Part shown: in pieces, positions 39,266 through 48,565 of the stretch | Layout of the letters: every line of letters starts with the position of its first letter | Position numbering within the stretch: the stretch's first letter is position 1 | Assembly: GCF_035917235.1 (NCBI RefSeq) | Contig: NZ_CP108423.1 | Location: 2,235,001-2,299,000 of the forward strand | From: Streptomyces sp. NBC_01294 | GTDB taxonomy: Bacteria; Actinomycetota; Actinomycetes; Streptomycetales; Streptomycetaceae | Direction: 5' to 3' | Length of the DNA stretch: 64,000 nt | Position numbers and translations under genes: made by a program | Notes under the pieces: generated by a model | Databases searched by the model: none | What the model saw: the letters and a program-made list of their open reading frames with translations, nothing else | Told to the model about the DNA's origin: nothing

Positions 39266-40168
39266 ATGGCTTTCGAACCGCCGCAGCGGCTTGTACGGGC
39301 GCTCGGCGAGATGCCGGAAACGGCGCAGGACGCGGACTGGCTGGGGCAGTTGCCCCGACTCACCGAGGCCGCGCTGTCCCGGCGAGGAGTAGGGGCCGTG
39401 CGGGTGCAGGCCCCGGGCGGCCGCAGCAGCCTGGTCGTCCTCGTCACGTACGCCGACGGCACCCCGGCCGCGCTGAAACTGGCGCCGCCGCACGCCCGGC
39501 CCGACCGGGAACTGGCCGCGCTGGCGCATTGGGGCGGTTTCGGGGCCGTACGGGTCCTGGACACGCGGCATCACGAGGACGACGGGGCGCTGCTGCTGGA
39601 GCGGCTGCACCCGGAGGTGTCGCTGCGGTCGCTGCCGGAGGCGAAGGCGCTGCTGGAGGCCAGCGGCACGCTGCGCAGGCTGTGGGTGGCGCCGCCCGCC
39701 GTGCACGGGTGGGAGACGGTCGCGGAGCGCACCGGGCAGCAGTCGGCGGCCCTGCGGGCGGCCCCGGAGGAGACCAGGGCGCTGGCCGACACGGCTCTGG
39801 CGGTGCGCGAGGAGCTATTGGCGGCCGCGCCGGAGGAACTGCTGCTGCACGGGAACTTCCGGCAGGGCAAGGTGCTGGCGGGCGAGCGCGCGCCGTGGCT
39901 GACCGTGGGCCCCGACCCGCTGGTCGGCGAGCGGGCGTACGACCTGGCGCGGCTGGTCCGGGACCGGCTGGAGGACCAGGTGGCCTCCTCTGCGGGGGCG
40001 GCGGGCGCCCGGCGCCGGGTGAACAAGCTGGCCGACGCGCTGGAGGTGGACCGGGACCGGCTGCGGGGCTGGACGCTCTTCCGGGCGGTGGAGTCGGGCA
40101 ACCGCGCGCTGGCCGCCGGACGGCGCCGGGACGCGGAGCTGCTGCTGGAGTTCGCGGCCTGGCTGTAG
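39266..40168 (+). CDS. Aminoglycoside-kinase-fold protein, likely pseudokinase
   Basis: A 300-residue protein resembling the APH(6)/hydroxyurea-kinase family. The nucleotide-site lysine (AALKL, Lys71) and a following acidic residue (Glu82) are kept. The catalytic loop normally reads HGD with a downstream Asn; here it is LLHGNFRQGKVL, with Asn197 and Lys202 in place of the Asp and Asn. The metal-binding DP(K) block reads VGPDPLVGERAYDLARL, so its Asp is Gly215. All three key positions have changed while the fold-defining sequence stays intact, suggesting a binding or regulatory protein rather than a drug-resistance kinase. It is 16 bp after the ferritin-like gene. Confidence 0.8.
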   Translation: MAFEPPQRLVRALGEMPETAQDADWLGQLPRLTEAALSRRGVGAVRVQAPGGRSSLVVLVTYADGTPAALKLAPPHARPDRELAALAHWGGFGAVRVLDTRHHEDDGALLLERLHPEVSLRSLPEAKALLEASGTLRRLWVAPPAVHGWETVAERTGQQSAALRAAPEETRALADTALAVREELLAAAPEELLLHGNFRQGKVLAGERAPWLTVGPDPLVGERAYDLARLVRDRLEDQVASSAGAAGARRRVNKLADALEVDRDRLRGWTLFRAVESGNRALAAGRRRDAELLLEFAAWL

Positions 40169-40210
40169 GGCATACCGTAGGTAGGAAGGTATGTCCGGCA
40201 GGGGGCCGTC

Positions 40211-41176
40211 ATGGTCGAAGAACTGCTGACAGCGGCGATCGCCGCGGCTGTGGGCGTCGCGGTCTACGTGGGCGCCGCGGCCCGAGTGGTGAAGCAGTAC
40301 GAGCGGGGCCTGGTCTTCCGCTTCGGCAGGCTGCGCGAGGAGATACGGGCGCCCGGCTTCGCGATGATCGTTCCGGTACTCGACCGCCTCCACAAGGTGA
40401 ACATGCAGATCGTGACGCTGCCGGTGCCCGCGCAGGAGGGCATCACCCGGGACAACGTCACCGTGCGGGTGGACGCGGTCGTGTACTTCAAGGTCGTCGA
40501 CCCGGCGAGCGCGATCGTGGCGGTGGAGGACTACCGCTTCGCCGTCTCGCAGATGGCGCAGACCTCACTCAGGTCGATCATCGGAAAGTCCGACCTGGAT
40601 GATCTGCTGTCCAACCGGGAGATGCTGAACCAGGGCCTGGAGCTGATGATCGACAGCCCGGCGGTGGGCTGGGGCGTGCAGATCGACCGGGTCGAGATCA
40701 AGGACGTGTCCCTGCCGGAGACGATGAAGCGGTCGATGGCCCGGCAGGCCGAGGCGGACCGCGAGCGCCGGGCCCGTGTGATCAACGCGGACGCGGAGCT
40801 GCAGGCCTCGCACAAGCTGGCCGAGGCGGCGGAGGTCATGTCGGAGCAGCCGGCGGCGCTTCAGCTGCGCCTGCTGCAGACGGTCGTGGCGGTCGCCGCC
40901 GAGAAGAACTCCACGCTGGTGCTGCCGTTCCCGGTGGAGCTGCTGCGCTTCCTGGAGCGCGCGGCCCCTTCGCCTCCGGCGTCGGCCGCGCCCCAAGAAC
41001 CGGCCCCGGCCGGCCCGGCTTCCGAAGGCCCCGGGCCGGCCGAGGTCGACGGAGCGGTGCCGCCGGCCGAGGTCGACGGTGCAGCGCCGCCGCCCGCGCT
41101 CGGCGGCCCGGCGGAGGCCCTGCTCCTGGACGGCGCGCCCCCGCCGGTGGACGACCCGGACGGGACGCGCGGGTAG
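40211..41176 (+). CDS. Slipin (SPFH/band 7 family membrane protein)
   Basis: A 321-residue stomatin-like protein with an N-terminal hydrophobic anchor (about residues 4-24) and the SPFH domain (VVKQYERGLVFRFGRLREEI; later VRVDAVVYFKVVDP). An oligomerising helix follows, with RQAEADRERRARVINADAEL and LVLPFPVELLRF. Residues about 255-321 are Ala/Pro/Glu-rich and disordered. Such proteins form membrane rings or microdomains and often pair with NfeD-type proteins; no NfeD gene is adjacent. It is 42 bp downstream of the pseudokinase gene and is followed by a long inverted repeat. Confidence 0.9.
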   Translation: MVEELLTAAIAAAVGVAVYVGAAARVVKQYERGLVFRFGRLREEIRAPGFAMIVPVLDRLHKVNMQIVTLPVPAQEGITRDNVTVRVDAVVYFKVVDPASAIVAVEDYRFAVSQMAQTSLRSIIGKSDLDDLLSNREMLNQGLELMIDSPAVGWGVQIDRVEIKDVSLPETMKRSMARQAEADRERRARVINADAELQASHKLAEAAEVMSEQPAALQLRLLQTVVAVAAEKNSTLVLPFPVELLRFLERAAPSPPASAAPQEPAPAGPASEGPGPAEVDGAVPPAEVDGAAPPPALGGPAEALLLDGAPPPVDDPDGTRG

Positions 41177-41230
41177 GCCGCTGCGCGGAGCCGTCCCCCC
41201 GTCCTCAACGCCGGACGGGCTGAAAGACCT

Positions 41231-41315
41231 GGGCTCCGCCCCAGACCCCGCTCCTCAAACGCCGGAGGGGCTGGATGGTGCCGGCGTTTGAGGCGCGGGG
41301 TTCGGGGCGGAGCCC
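41231..41315. repeat. 35-bp imperfect inverted repeat in a convergent gap
   Basis: Arms 41231-41265 and 41281-41315 pair at all but four or so positions around a 15-nt loop. The sequence contains CCTCAAACGCCGG and GGGCTCCGCCCC, which I remember as scattered intergenic repeats in several Streptomyces genomes. A shortened copy of the arm tip (CCTCAACGCCGGACGGGCTG) occurs at about 41204-41223. It lies between the slipin and proS 3' ends and could terminate both. Confidence 0.7.
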
Positions 41316-41331
41316 CGGGAGTTCGGCCGGG

Positions 41332-43029
41332 TCAGCGCGTCAGGCGGGCGAGGGCCTCGGGGAGGGGGAGTTCCTCGCGGGTGCCCGTCGCGCGGTTCTG
41401 GAGTTCGACCACCTGCTCCGCGGACCGCCGCCCCGCCACCAGGATCCACGGCACGCCGATCAGCTCCGCGTCCGTGAGCTTCACACCCGGGGAGAGCCCC
41501 GGACGGTCGTCCAGCAGGACCCGCAGGCCGGAGCCCGCCAGGGCCGTCGCCGCCTCCTCCGCCAGGGCCAGCGGCACCGCCTTGCCCGCCGCCACCACGT
41601 GGACGTCCGCCGGGGCCACCGCCGCCGGCCAGCACAGCCCGCGCTCGTCCGCCGTCTGCTCGGCGAGCGCCGCCACCGCGCGGGAGACGCCGATGCCGTA
41701 GGAACCCATGGTGACGCGGACCGGCTTGCCCTCGCGGCCCAGCACGTCCAGGCCGAAGGCGTCGGCGTACTTGCGGCCCAGCTGGAAGATGTGGCCGATC
41801 TCGATGGCCCGGTCCAGGCGCAGTCCGGCGCCGCAGTTCGGGCAGGGGTCACCGGGCTCGACGACCACCACGTCGAGGTACTGGTCCACCTCGAAGTCGC
41901 GGCCGCAGACCACGTTGCGGGCGTGGGTGTCCGCCCGGTTGGCGCCCGTCACCCAGGCCGTGCCCGGCGCGACCCGCGGGTCGGCCAGGTAGCGGACCTT
42001 CTCCAGGCCCTGCGGGCCCACGTAGCCGCGTACGAGGTCGGGCCGGCCGACGAAGTCCTCGGCCGTCACCAGCTCCACCACCGCCGGGGCCAGGTGCTCG
42101 CCCAGCTTGCCGAGGTCGACCTCCCGGTCACCCGGCACGCCCACGGCCACGATCTCGCCGTCCACCTTGACCAGCAGGTTCTTCAGCGTCGCCGAGGCGG
42201 GGACGCCCAGGTGCGCCGCCAGGGTCTCGATCGTGGGGGTGTCCGGGGTGTCCACTTCCTCCAGCGCCGGGTGCTCCGCGGACACCGGTGCCAGGGCGAA
42301 CGTCACGGCCTCGGTGTTCGCCGCGTAGTCGCAGGACGGGCAGTCCACGAACGTGTCCTCGCCCGCCCCGGCCGGGGCCAGGAACTCCTCCGACGCCGAG
42401 CCGCCCATCGCCCCCGACACCGCCGACACGATCCGGTGGTCCAGGCCGAGCCGCTCGAAGATGCGGACGTACGCCTCGCGGTGGAGCCGGTACGACTCCT
42501 CCAGCCCCTCGTCGGACACGTCGAAGGAGTACGAGTCCTTCATCTGGAACTCGCGCCCCCGCAGCACCCCGGAGCGCGGCCGCGCCTCGTCGCGGTACTT
42601 GGTCTGGATCTGGTACAGCATGACCGGCAGGTCCTTGTACGAGGTGCACTGGTCCTTCACCACCAGGGTGAAGATCTCCTCGTGCGTGGGACCGAGCAGG
42701 TAGTCCGCGCCCTTGCGGTCCTTGAGCCGGAACAGCAGGTCCCCGTACTCCGACCAGCGTCCGCTGACCTCGTACGGCTCTTTCGGCAGCAGGGCCGGGA
42801 GCAGCACCTCCTGGGCGCCGATCGCGTCCATCTCCTCGCGGACGACGCGCGAGACGTTGTCCAGGACGCGCTTGCCGAGCGGCAGCCACGTCCACACCCC
42901 GGCCGAGCTGCGCCGGACGTAGCCGGCGCGGACCAGAAGCCGGTGGCTGAGGGTTTCGGCGTCGGCCGGGTCCTCGCGGAGTGTCTTGGCCATCAGGCGG
43001 GACATGCGCTGCACGTGTTGCGTAGACAT
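41332..43029 (-). CDS. proS: Prolyl-tRNA synthetase
   Basis: Class II aminoacyl-tRNA synthetase of the bacterial type with the YbaK-like editing insertion, 565 residues. Motif 1 is near residue 55, motif 2 includes [25 protein letters not shown] (shown here as two joined blocks), and motif 3 reads [14 protein letters not shown]. The insertion domain spans about residues 230-380 ([19 protein letters not shown]). The start at 43029 ([20 protein letters not shown]) is preceded by a clear intergenic gap. It converges with the slipin gene at the inverted repeat. Confidence 0.95.
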   Translation of the reverse strand: MSTQHVQRMSRLMAKTLREDPADAETLSHRLLVRAGYVRRSSAGVWTWLPLGKRVLDNVSRVVREEMDAIGAQEVLLPALLPKEPYEVSGRWSEYGDLLFRLKDRKGADYLLGPTHEEIFTLVVKDQCTSYKDLPVMLYQIQTKYRDEARPRSGVLRGREFQMKDSYSFDVSDEGLEESYRLHREAYVRIFERLGLDHRIVSAVSGAMGGSASEEFLAPAGAGEDTFVDCPSCDYAANTEAVTFALAPVSAEHPALEEVDTPDTPTIETLAAHLGVPASATLKNLLVKVDGEIVAVGVPGDREVDLGKLGEHLAPAVVELVTAEDFVGRPDLVRGYVGPQGLEKVRYLADPRVAPGTAWVTGANRADTHARNVVCGRDFEVDQYLDVVVVEPGDPCPNCGAGLRLDRAIEIGHIFQLGRKYADAFGLDVLGREGKPVRVTMGSYGIGVSRAVAALAEQTADERGLCWPAAVAPADVHVVAAGKAVPLALAEEAATALAGSGLRVLLDDRPGLSPGVKLTDAELIGVPWILVAGRRSAEQVVELQNRATGTREELPLPEALARLTR

Positions 43030-43071
43030 GCGGGGAGGTTACCGGGGGCCGCGCGGGCCCCGGTAATCAAT

Positions 43072-43614
43072 TCAGGGCCTGCTCAGCGGCAGGGTGGCGC
43101 CCATGACGGCGTACGGGAGGCTCGCGCTCGGGAAGTGGACCTGGCGGGCGAGGTCGGTGTAGCCGAGGGCCCGGTAGAGGCCCCGGGCGGGGCTCTCGGT
43201 GTCGATGGCGGAGAGGATCGAGCGGGGTTCGGCGGCGTCGTCGGTGAGGGCGGTGATCAGGCCGCGGCCGACGCCGTGGCCCTGGAAGCCGGGGTGGACG
43301 TGCAGTTCGGTGATCACGAAGGAGCCGTCGAGCCAGGCCTCGTGCCCGCCGGCGCGCAGGTAGGGCTCGACGATCGTGGACCACCAGTGCGTCCGGTCGT
43401 TCGGCATCCCGTACACGAACCCGGTGAGCGCCCCGTCCTCGGCGAACGCCCCGAGGGCGCGGGCGCCGCGGCAGGCCATGTGGCGCTGGACGATGTAGCG
43501 CCGGATGCCGACCTCCTCCTCGCTGAGGCCGAAGGCGACGGCCTGCACGCGCAGGGCCTCGTCCACGCGGGCGGCGAGGTCGAGGGGGCCGATGCGGACT
43601 CCGGATGGCAGCAT
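43072..43614 (-). CDS. GNAT family N-acetyltransferase
   Basis: A 180-residue acetyl-CoA-dependent transferase. The acetyl-CoA pyrophosphate loop is HVHPGFQGHGVGRGLI (about residues 118-133), preceded by the beta-strand SFVITEL and followed by SPARGLYRALGYTDL. The acceptor cannot be told from sequence. It lies 42 bp upstream of proS on the same strand, close enough to be co-transcribed. A second GNAT gene lies 62 bp upstream. Confidence 0.88.
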   Translation of the reverse strand: MLPSGVRIGPLDLAARVDEALRVQAVAFGLSEEEVGIRRYIVQRHMACRGARALGAFAEDGALTGFVYGMPNDRTHWWSTIVEPYLRAGGHEAWLDGSFVITELHVHPGFQGHGVGRGLITALTDDAAEPRSILSAIDTESPARGLYRALGYTDLARQVHFPSASLPYAVMGATLPLSRP

Positions 43615-43676
43615 GCGGCGACCTTACTTCGCGGTACGGTCGCGCCGGAATGCCGCCGCCGGGGCGGCGTACCGGT

Positions 43677-44522
43677 TCAGAACAGCACGCTCATGAAAGC
43701 GCCGACCTCGCGGAAGCCGACGCGCCGGTACGCCGCCCGCGCGGCGGTGTTGTAGTCGTTCACGTAGAGGCTGACCACGGGGGCCACGTCCTGCAGCGCG
43801 TAGGCGACGACGGCGGCCATGCCGGTCTCCGAGTGCCCGCGGCCGCGGAACTCGGGGTCCACCCACACGCCCTGGATCTGGCAGGCGCGGGCGGTGGCGG
43901 CGCCGATCTCCGCCTTGAAGACGACCATGCCGTCCTCGACGTGGGCGAAGGAGCGGCCGCTCGCGACGAGCTCGGCGACGCGGGCCTGGTAGAGCAGCCC
44001 GCCGTCGCCGGCCATCGGCGAGATGCCGACCTCCTCGGTGAACATGGCCACGCAGGCGGGCATGATCAGGTCCATCTCGTCCTTGCGGATCCGGCGGACC
44101 CGCGGGTCGGCCCGGACCGTGGTGGACGGACGCTCGATGACCATGAGCGGCTGGTGGGAACGGACCTCGCGGGCCGGCCCCCAGCTGGGCTCCAGGAGCT
44201 GCCACAGCAGCCGGGTGGCCTCGGCGGGGCCGACGATGGAGGAGCAGCGGCGGCCGGTGCGGCGGGCGCGGTCGGCGAAGGCGCGCACGGCGTCGGGTTC
44301 GGCGCAGACGGGGACCAGGTTGGCGCCCGCGTAGCAGAGCGAACGGAGCTCGCCGTCGGCGTACCAGCCCCACATCTCGCCGCCCAGGCGCCAGGGGTCG
44401 AGTCCGGCCACCTGGACCCGGGAGGTGACGAACGCGTTCTCGACCGGGTCGCGTCCGAGGATGTCGAGCGCGGCGTCGAGATCACTGGGCTCAAGGACCC
44501 GGGTGGTGGTCTGCGTCAACAC
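43677..44522 (-). CDS. GNAT acetyltransferase with DUF4081-like N-terminal domain
   Basis: A 281-residue protein. The N-terminal half (RVLEPSDLDAALDILGRDPV; GGEMWGWYADGELRSLCYAG) resembles DUF4081. The C-terminal GNAT domain has the acetyl-CoA loop block WVDPEFRGRGHSETGMAAVV and ends VNDYNTAARAAYRRVGFREV. The GTG at 44522 and the adjacent TTG are both possible; GTGAGG lies just upstream. The gene follows ispG but is cut off from it by an intrinsic terminator at 44606-44646. The acetylated target is unknown. Confidence 0.88.
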   Translation of the reverse strand: MLTQTTTRVLEPSDLDAALDILGRDPVENAFVTSRVQVAGLDPWRLGGEMWGWYADGELRSLCYAGANLVPVCAEPDAVRAFADRARRTGRRCSSIVGPAEATRLLWQLLEPSWGPAREVRSHQPLMVIERPSTTVRADPRVRRIRKDEMDLIMPACVAMFTEEVGISPMAGDGGLLYQARVAELVASGRSFAHVEDGMVVFKAEIGAATARACQIQGVWVDPEFRGRGHSETGMAAVVAYALQDVAPVVSLYVNDYNTAARAAYRRVGFREVGAFMSVLF

Positions 44523-44605
44523 TGGGGCCTCACCATGCAAGTCTGCTGATCTCCGCACTGTACCCGGAGGCGCCGGACGATGCCGCGTCCGCAGGTCACG
44601 AAAAA

Positions 44606-44646
44606 GCCCCGGCCCCGCCCGCGAGCTGCGGGAACGGGGCCGGGGC
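44606..44646 (-). terminator. Intrinsic terminator after ispG with U tract
   Basis: On the minus strand a perfect 12-bp stem (44606-44617 with 44635-44646) is followed directly by TTTTT (44601-44605). This is a canonical rho-independent terminator starting 14 bp past the ispG stop. Confidence 0.9.
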
Positions 44647-44660
44647 ACTCCTCGGGAGCC

Positions 44661-45818
44661 TCAGACGCCGATGGCGACCGTGGGCTCGCCGCTCATCACG
44701 CCGTCCTTCTCCATCTGCTCGGCGATCTTCAGCGCCTCCTCGATGAGGGTCTCCACGATCTTCGACTCGGGGACGGTCTTGATGACCTCGCCCTTCACGA
44801 AGATCTGGCCCTTGCCGTTGCCGGAGGCGACGCCGAGGTCGGCCTCGCGGGCCTCGCCCGGGCCGTTGACGACGCAGCCCATGACCGCGACGCGCAGCGG
44901 GACCTCCATGCCCTCCAGGCCCGCCGTGACCTCCTCGGCCAGCTTGTAGACGTCGACCTGGGCCCGGCCGCAGGACGGGCAGGAGACGATCTCCAGGCGG
45001 CGCGGCTTGAGGTTCAGCGACTCCAGGATCTGGTTGCCGACCTTGATCTCCTCGACCGGCGGGGCGGAGAGGGAGACGCGGATGGTGTCGCCGATGCCCT
45101 CGGAGAGCAGCGCGCCGAAGGCGACGGCGGACTTGATGGTGCCCTGGAACGCGGGGCCGGCCTCGGTGACGCCCAGGTGCAGCGGGTAGTCGCAGGCGGC
45201 GGCCAGCTGGCGGTAGGCGTTGACCATGACGACCGGGTCGTTGTGCTTGACCGAGATCTTGATGTCGCCGAAGCCGTGCTCCTCGAAGAGGGAGGCCTCC
45301 CACAGCGCGGACTCGACCAGCGCCTCGGGGGTGGCCTTGCCGTACTTCTTCAGCAGGCGGGCGTCGAGCGAGCCCGCGTTGACGCCGATCCGGATCGGGG
45401 TGCCCGCGGCCTTGGCGGCGTGCGCGATCTCCTTGACCTTGTCGTCGAACTGCTTGATGTTGCCCGGGTTCACGCGGACCGCGGCGCAGCCGGCGTCGAT
45501 CGCGGCGAACACGTACTTCGGCTGGAAGTGGATGTCGGCGATGACCGGGATCTGCGACTTCTTCGCGATCACGGCGAGCGCGTCGGCGTCGTCCTGGGTC
45601 GGGCAGGCCACGCGGACGATGTTGCAGCCGGAGGCGGTCAGCTCGGCGATCTGCTGGAGCGTGGCGCCGATGTCGGAGGTGCGGGTGGTGGTCATCGACT
45701 GCACCGAGATGGGCGCGTCGCCGCCGACGGCCACCGATCCGACCTGGATCTTGCGGCTGACCCTGCGGTCGGCAAGCTTCGTCGGCACGGCCGGCATTCC
45801 GAGAGAGATGGCAGTCAT
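44661..45818 (-). CDS. ispG: 4-hydroxy-3-methylbut-2-enyl diphosphate synthase
   Basis: Iron-sulfur enzyme of the MEP isoprenoid pathway, 385 residues. The TIM-barrel half includes [20 protein letters not shown] and [14 protein letters not shown]. The [4Fe-4S] ligands are in [16 protein letters not shown] and [14 protein letters not shown]. The ATG at 45818 gives [15 protein letters not shown]; its ribosome binding site is weak, and the frame stays open to 46163 without conserved sequence. dxr, the second MEP-pathway enzyme, lies two genes upstream. Between rseP and ispG is a hairpin (45936-45966), so ispG may have its own promoter in the 176-bp gap. Confidence 0.96.
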   Translation of the reverse strand: MTAISLGMPAVPTKLADRRVSRKIQVGSVAVGGDAPISVQSMTTTRTSDIGATLQQIAELTASGCNIVRVACPTQDDADALAVIAKKSQIPVIADIHFQPKYVFAAIDAGCAAVRVNPGNIKQFDDKVKEIAHAAKAAGTPIRIGVNAGSLDARLLKKYGKATPEALVESALWEASLFEEHGFGDIKISVKHNDPVVMVNAYRQLAAACDYPLHLGVTEAGPAFQGTIKSAVAFGALLSEGIGDTIRVSLSAPPVEEIKVGNQILESLNLKPRRLEIVSCPSCGRAQVDVYKLAEEVTAGLEGMEVPLRVAVMGCVVNGPGEAREADLGVASGNGKGQIFVKGEVIKTVPESKIVETLIEEALKIAEQMEKDGVMSGEPTVAIGV

Positions 45819-45935
45819 CTGCTGTGCAACCCCAAGGTGTGGATCAAGGTCCCGAATTCGGCGGGCTCCAGGCTTCGAGATTACGGCAAACCATGCGCTG
45901 CCCTCGCATCCGAGGGGGTGTCCCACCCGAACGTA

Positions 45936-45966
45936 GGGAGCCGGGCACGATGTGTGCCCGGCTCCC
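45936..45966 (-). terminator. Hairpin after rseP
   Basis: A perfect 13-bp stem GGGAGCCGGGCAC/GTGCCCGGCTCCC with a 5-nt loop, beginning 28 bp past the rseP stop. Confidence 0.7.
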
Positions 45967-45994
45967 GTACGACCGCGGTGAAGGTCCGCGAGGA

Positions 45995-47296
45995 CTAGGT
46001 GATCTTGATCGGGTTCACCACGTCCGCCACCATCACCAGCAGGGTGAAGCAGATGAACAGGCCCGCGACCACGTACGCGACGGGCATCAGCTTCGCCACG
46101 TCGAACGGGCCGGGGTCGGGGCGCCGGAAGAGCCGCGCCAGCTTGCGCCGGACCGACTCCCACAGGGCTCCGGCGATGTGCCCGCCGTCGAGCGGGAGCA
46201 GCGGCAGCATGTTGAACAGGAACAGCGAGAGGTTGAAACCGGCCAGCAGGTTGAGGAAGAACACGAGCTGGTGCTGGGCGGGGATGTCGAGGGTGAAGAT
46301 CTCACCGCTGACCCGCGCCGCGCCGACGACGCCCATCGGGCTGTCCTGCTTGCGTTCGGCCCCGTTGAAGGCCGCGTCCCACAGGCCCGGGACCTTGGAC
46401 GGCAGTTCGATCAACGACTGCACGCCGGCCTGCATCATCTCGCCCATGCGCTCGCCGGACTGGCCGAAGGACTGCGGGACGTAGCCGGTGGCGGGGCCGA
46501 AGCCGAGGAAGCCGGCGGTCACGTACTCGTCCTTGACGTACTTGCCGCTGCTGTCCGTCTTGGCGACCTTGTTCTCGATCAGGTTCGCCGTGAGGTCCAC
46601 GCGCTCGCCGGCCCGCTCCACGGTGATCTCGGCCGGGCCGACGGTGGCGCGGATGTCCTTCTGCAGGGCGGACCACTCGTCGACCGGGCGGCCGTTGAAG
46701 GCGACGATCTTGTCGCCCGGCTTCAGGCCCGCCGCCTTGGCGGGGGCGGCCGGGTCCTCGGGCAGGCACTTGGTGCGCTTCTCGCTCTGCTGGATGACGC
46801 AGTCCGAGACGGTGGCGACCGAGGTGGTCTGGGTGTTGAGCCCGAAGGTCATCAGGGTGGTGAGGAAGATCGCCACGGCCAGGACGAGGTTCATGAAGGG
46901 GCCGGCGAACATCACGATCACGCGCTTCCACGGCTTGCGCGTGTAGAAGAGCCGGCTCTCGTCTCCGGGCTGGAGCTCCTCGTACGCGGCGGAGCGCGCG
47001 TCCTCGATCATCGACCGGAACGGCGACGTGGAGCGGGCGGTGACCTTGCCGTCCTCGCCGGGCGGGAACATCCCGATCATGCGGATGTAGCCGCCCATCG
47101 GGATGGCCTTGATCCCGTACTCGGTCTCGCCCTTCCTCCGCGACCAGATGGTCGGGCCGAAGCCCACCATGTACTGCGGCACCCGGATGCCGAAGAACTT
47201 GGCCGTGGAGAGGTGCCCCAGCTCGTGCCAGGCGATGGAGACCAGCAGGCCGACCGCGAAGACCACGACCCCGAGCACCGTCATCAGTAGTGTCAT
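45995..47296 (-). CDS. rseP: Site-2 intramembrane metalloprotease (RseP/Rip1-like, M50)
   Basis: A 433-residue multi-pass protease that cleaves membrane-embedded substrates such as anti-sigma factors. The zinc motif HELGH is in the first membrane helix ([18 protein letters not shown]). A PDZ domain (about residues 180-260) includes [18 protein letters not shown]. The third ligand motif is [16 protein letters not shown]. Four membrane segments are visible. The start overlaps the dxr stop by 4 bp (ATGA), so it is translationally coupled to dxr. The dxr-rseP-ispG order is conserved in actinobacteria. Confidence 0.95.
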   Translation of the reverse strand: MTLLMTVLGVVVFAVGLLVSIAWHELGHLSTAKFFGIRVPQYMVGFGPTIWSRRKGETEYGIKAIPMGGYIRMIGMFPPGEDGKVTARSTSPFRSMIEDARSAAYEELQPGDESRLFYTRKPWKRVIVMFAGPFMNLVLAVAIFLTTLMTFGLNTQTTSVATVSDCVIQQSEKRTKCLPEDPAAPAKAAGLKPGDKIVAFNGRPVDEWSALQKDIRATVGPAEITVERAGERVDLTANLIENKVAKTDSSGKYVKDEYVTAGFLGFGPATGYVPQSFGQSGERMGEMMQAGVQSLIELPSKVPGLWDAAFNGAERKQDSPMGVVGAARVSGEIFTLDIPAQHQLVFFLNLLAGFNLSLFLFNMLPLLPLDGGHIAGALWESVRRKLARLFRRPDPGPFDVAKLMPVAYVVAGLFICFTLLVMVADVVNPIKIT

Positions 47297-48546
47297 GCGC
47301 GCGCCTCCGCGGCGGCCCGAGCCGCCATCTCCCGCGCCCGGGCCCTGGCCCAGGCCTCCGCTTCAAGGACGTCCTGGACGGTCAGGGAAGTTCCCGACTC
47401 CGGCGTCCCGTGCTCATCGACCACGGCAGAGACCGTATCCATGATTGCTGTGAACGGCATCCGACCTGCCAGGAACGCCTCCACGCACTCCTCGTTGGCC
47501 GCATTGAACACGGCCGGGGCGGTGCCGCCGAGGGTGCCCACGTGCCGGGCCAGGCCCACCGCGGGGAAGGCCTCCGTGTCCAGCGGGAAGAACTCCCAGG
47601 TGGAGGCCTTGGTCCAGTCGAAGGCGGGGGCCGCGTCCGGGATCCGCTGGGGCCAGCCGAGGCCGATCGCGATGGGGCCCCGCATGTCCGGCGGGGTGGC
47701 CTGGGCGAGCGTGGAACCGTCCGTGAACTCGACCATCGAGTGCACGTAGGACTGCGGGTGGACGACGACCTCGATGCGGTCGAACGGGATGTCGTAGAGC
47801 AGGTGCGCCTCGATGACCTCCAGTCCCTTGTTGACCAGGGTCGCCGAGTTGACGGTGATCACCGGGCCCATGGCCCAGGTGGGGTGGGCGAGGGCGTCCT
47901 CGACCGTGACCGCGGCCAGCTCCGCGCGGGTGCGGCCGCGGAAGGGCCCGCCGGAGGCGGTGACCACGAGCTTGCGGACGTCGGCGCGGGTTCCGGCGGC
48001 GAGCGCCTGGAAGAGCGCGGCGTGCTCGGAGTCGACCGGGATGATCTGGCCGGGCCGCGCGAGGGCCTTGACCAGCGGGCCGCCGACGATCAGCGACTCC
48101 TTGTTGGCCAGCGCCAGGGTGCGGCCGGCCCGCAGGGCGGCGAGGGTCGGCGCGAGGCCGATGGAGCCGGTGATGCCGTTGAGGACGGTGTGGCACTCGG
48201 AGCCGGCGAGCTCGGTCGCGGCGTCCGGTCCGGCCAGGATCTCGGGCAGCGGCTCGGACGGACCGTACTGGGCGCTCAGCGCTTCTTTCAGGGCCGGTAC
48301 GACGTCCTCGCGGGCGACGGCCACCTTCTCGACCCGCAGCAGCCGGGCCTGCTCGGCCAGCAGCCCGACCCGCCCGCCGGCGGCGGACAGGGCGGTGACC
48401 CGGAACCGGTCCGGGTTGCGCAGGGCCAGGTCGATGGCCTGGGTGCCGATGGACCCGGTGGACCCGAGGATGACGATGTCCCGGAGGCCGGCCGCGGGGT
48501 CGAAGAGGAGGTGCGGATCGGCGAGGGGGGCTGGGCGGTCGCTCAT
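47293..48546 (-). CDS. dxr: 1-deoxy-D-xylulose 5-phosphate reductoisomerase
   Basis: Second enzyme of the MEP pathway, converting DXP to methylerythritol phosphate with NADPH; 417 residues. The NADPH motif is [17 protein letters not shown]. The metal and substrate blocks [15 protein letters not shown] (read here as [15 protein letters not shown]), [10 protein letters not shown] and [16 protein letters not shown] are all present. It starts at the ATG at 48546 and is coupled to rseP by a 4-bp overlap. It lies 19 bp from the 3' end of the unrecognised gene upstream, so the two may share a transcript. Confidence 0.96.
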   Translation of the reverse strand: MSDRPAPLADPHLLFDPAAGLRDIVILGSTGSIGTQAIDLALRNPDRFRVTALSAAGGRVGLLAEQARLLRVEKVAVAREDVVPALKEALSAQYGPSEPLPEILAGPDAATELAGSECHTVLNGITGSIGLAPTLAALRAGRTLALANKESLIVGGPLVKALARPGQIIPVDSEHAALFQALAAGTRADVRKLVVTASGGPFRGRTRAELAAVTVEDALAHPTWAMGPVITVNSATLVNKGLEVIEAHLLYDIPFDRIEVVVHPQSYVHSMVEFTDGSTLAQATPPDMRGPIAIGLGWPQRIPDAAPAFDWTKASTWEFFPLDTEAFPAVGLARHVGTLGGTAPAVFNAANEECVEAFLAGRMPFTAIMDTVSAVVDEHGTPESGTSLTVQDVLEAEAWARARAREMAARAAAEARA

Positions 48547-48565
48547 GCCCCCATGGTGCCGGAAG

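Noticed and set aside
39266..40168. Calling the kinase-fold gene an antibiotic-resistance determinant
   Set aside because: The catalytic Asp, the following Asn and the metal-binding Asp are all replaced, so resistance activity is unlikely.
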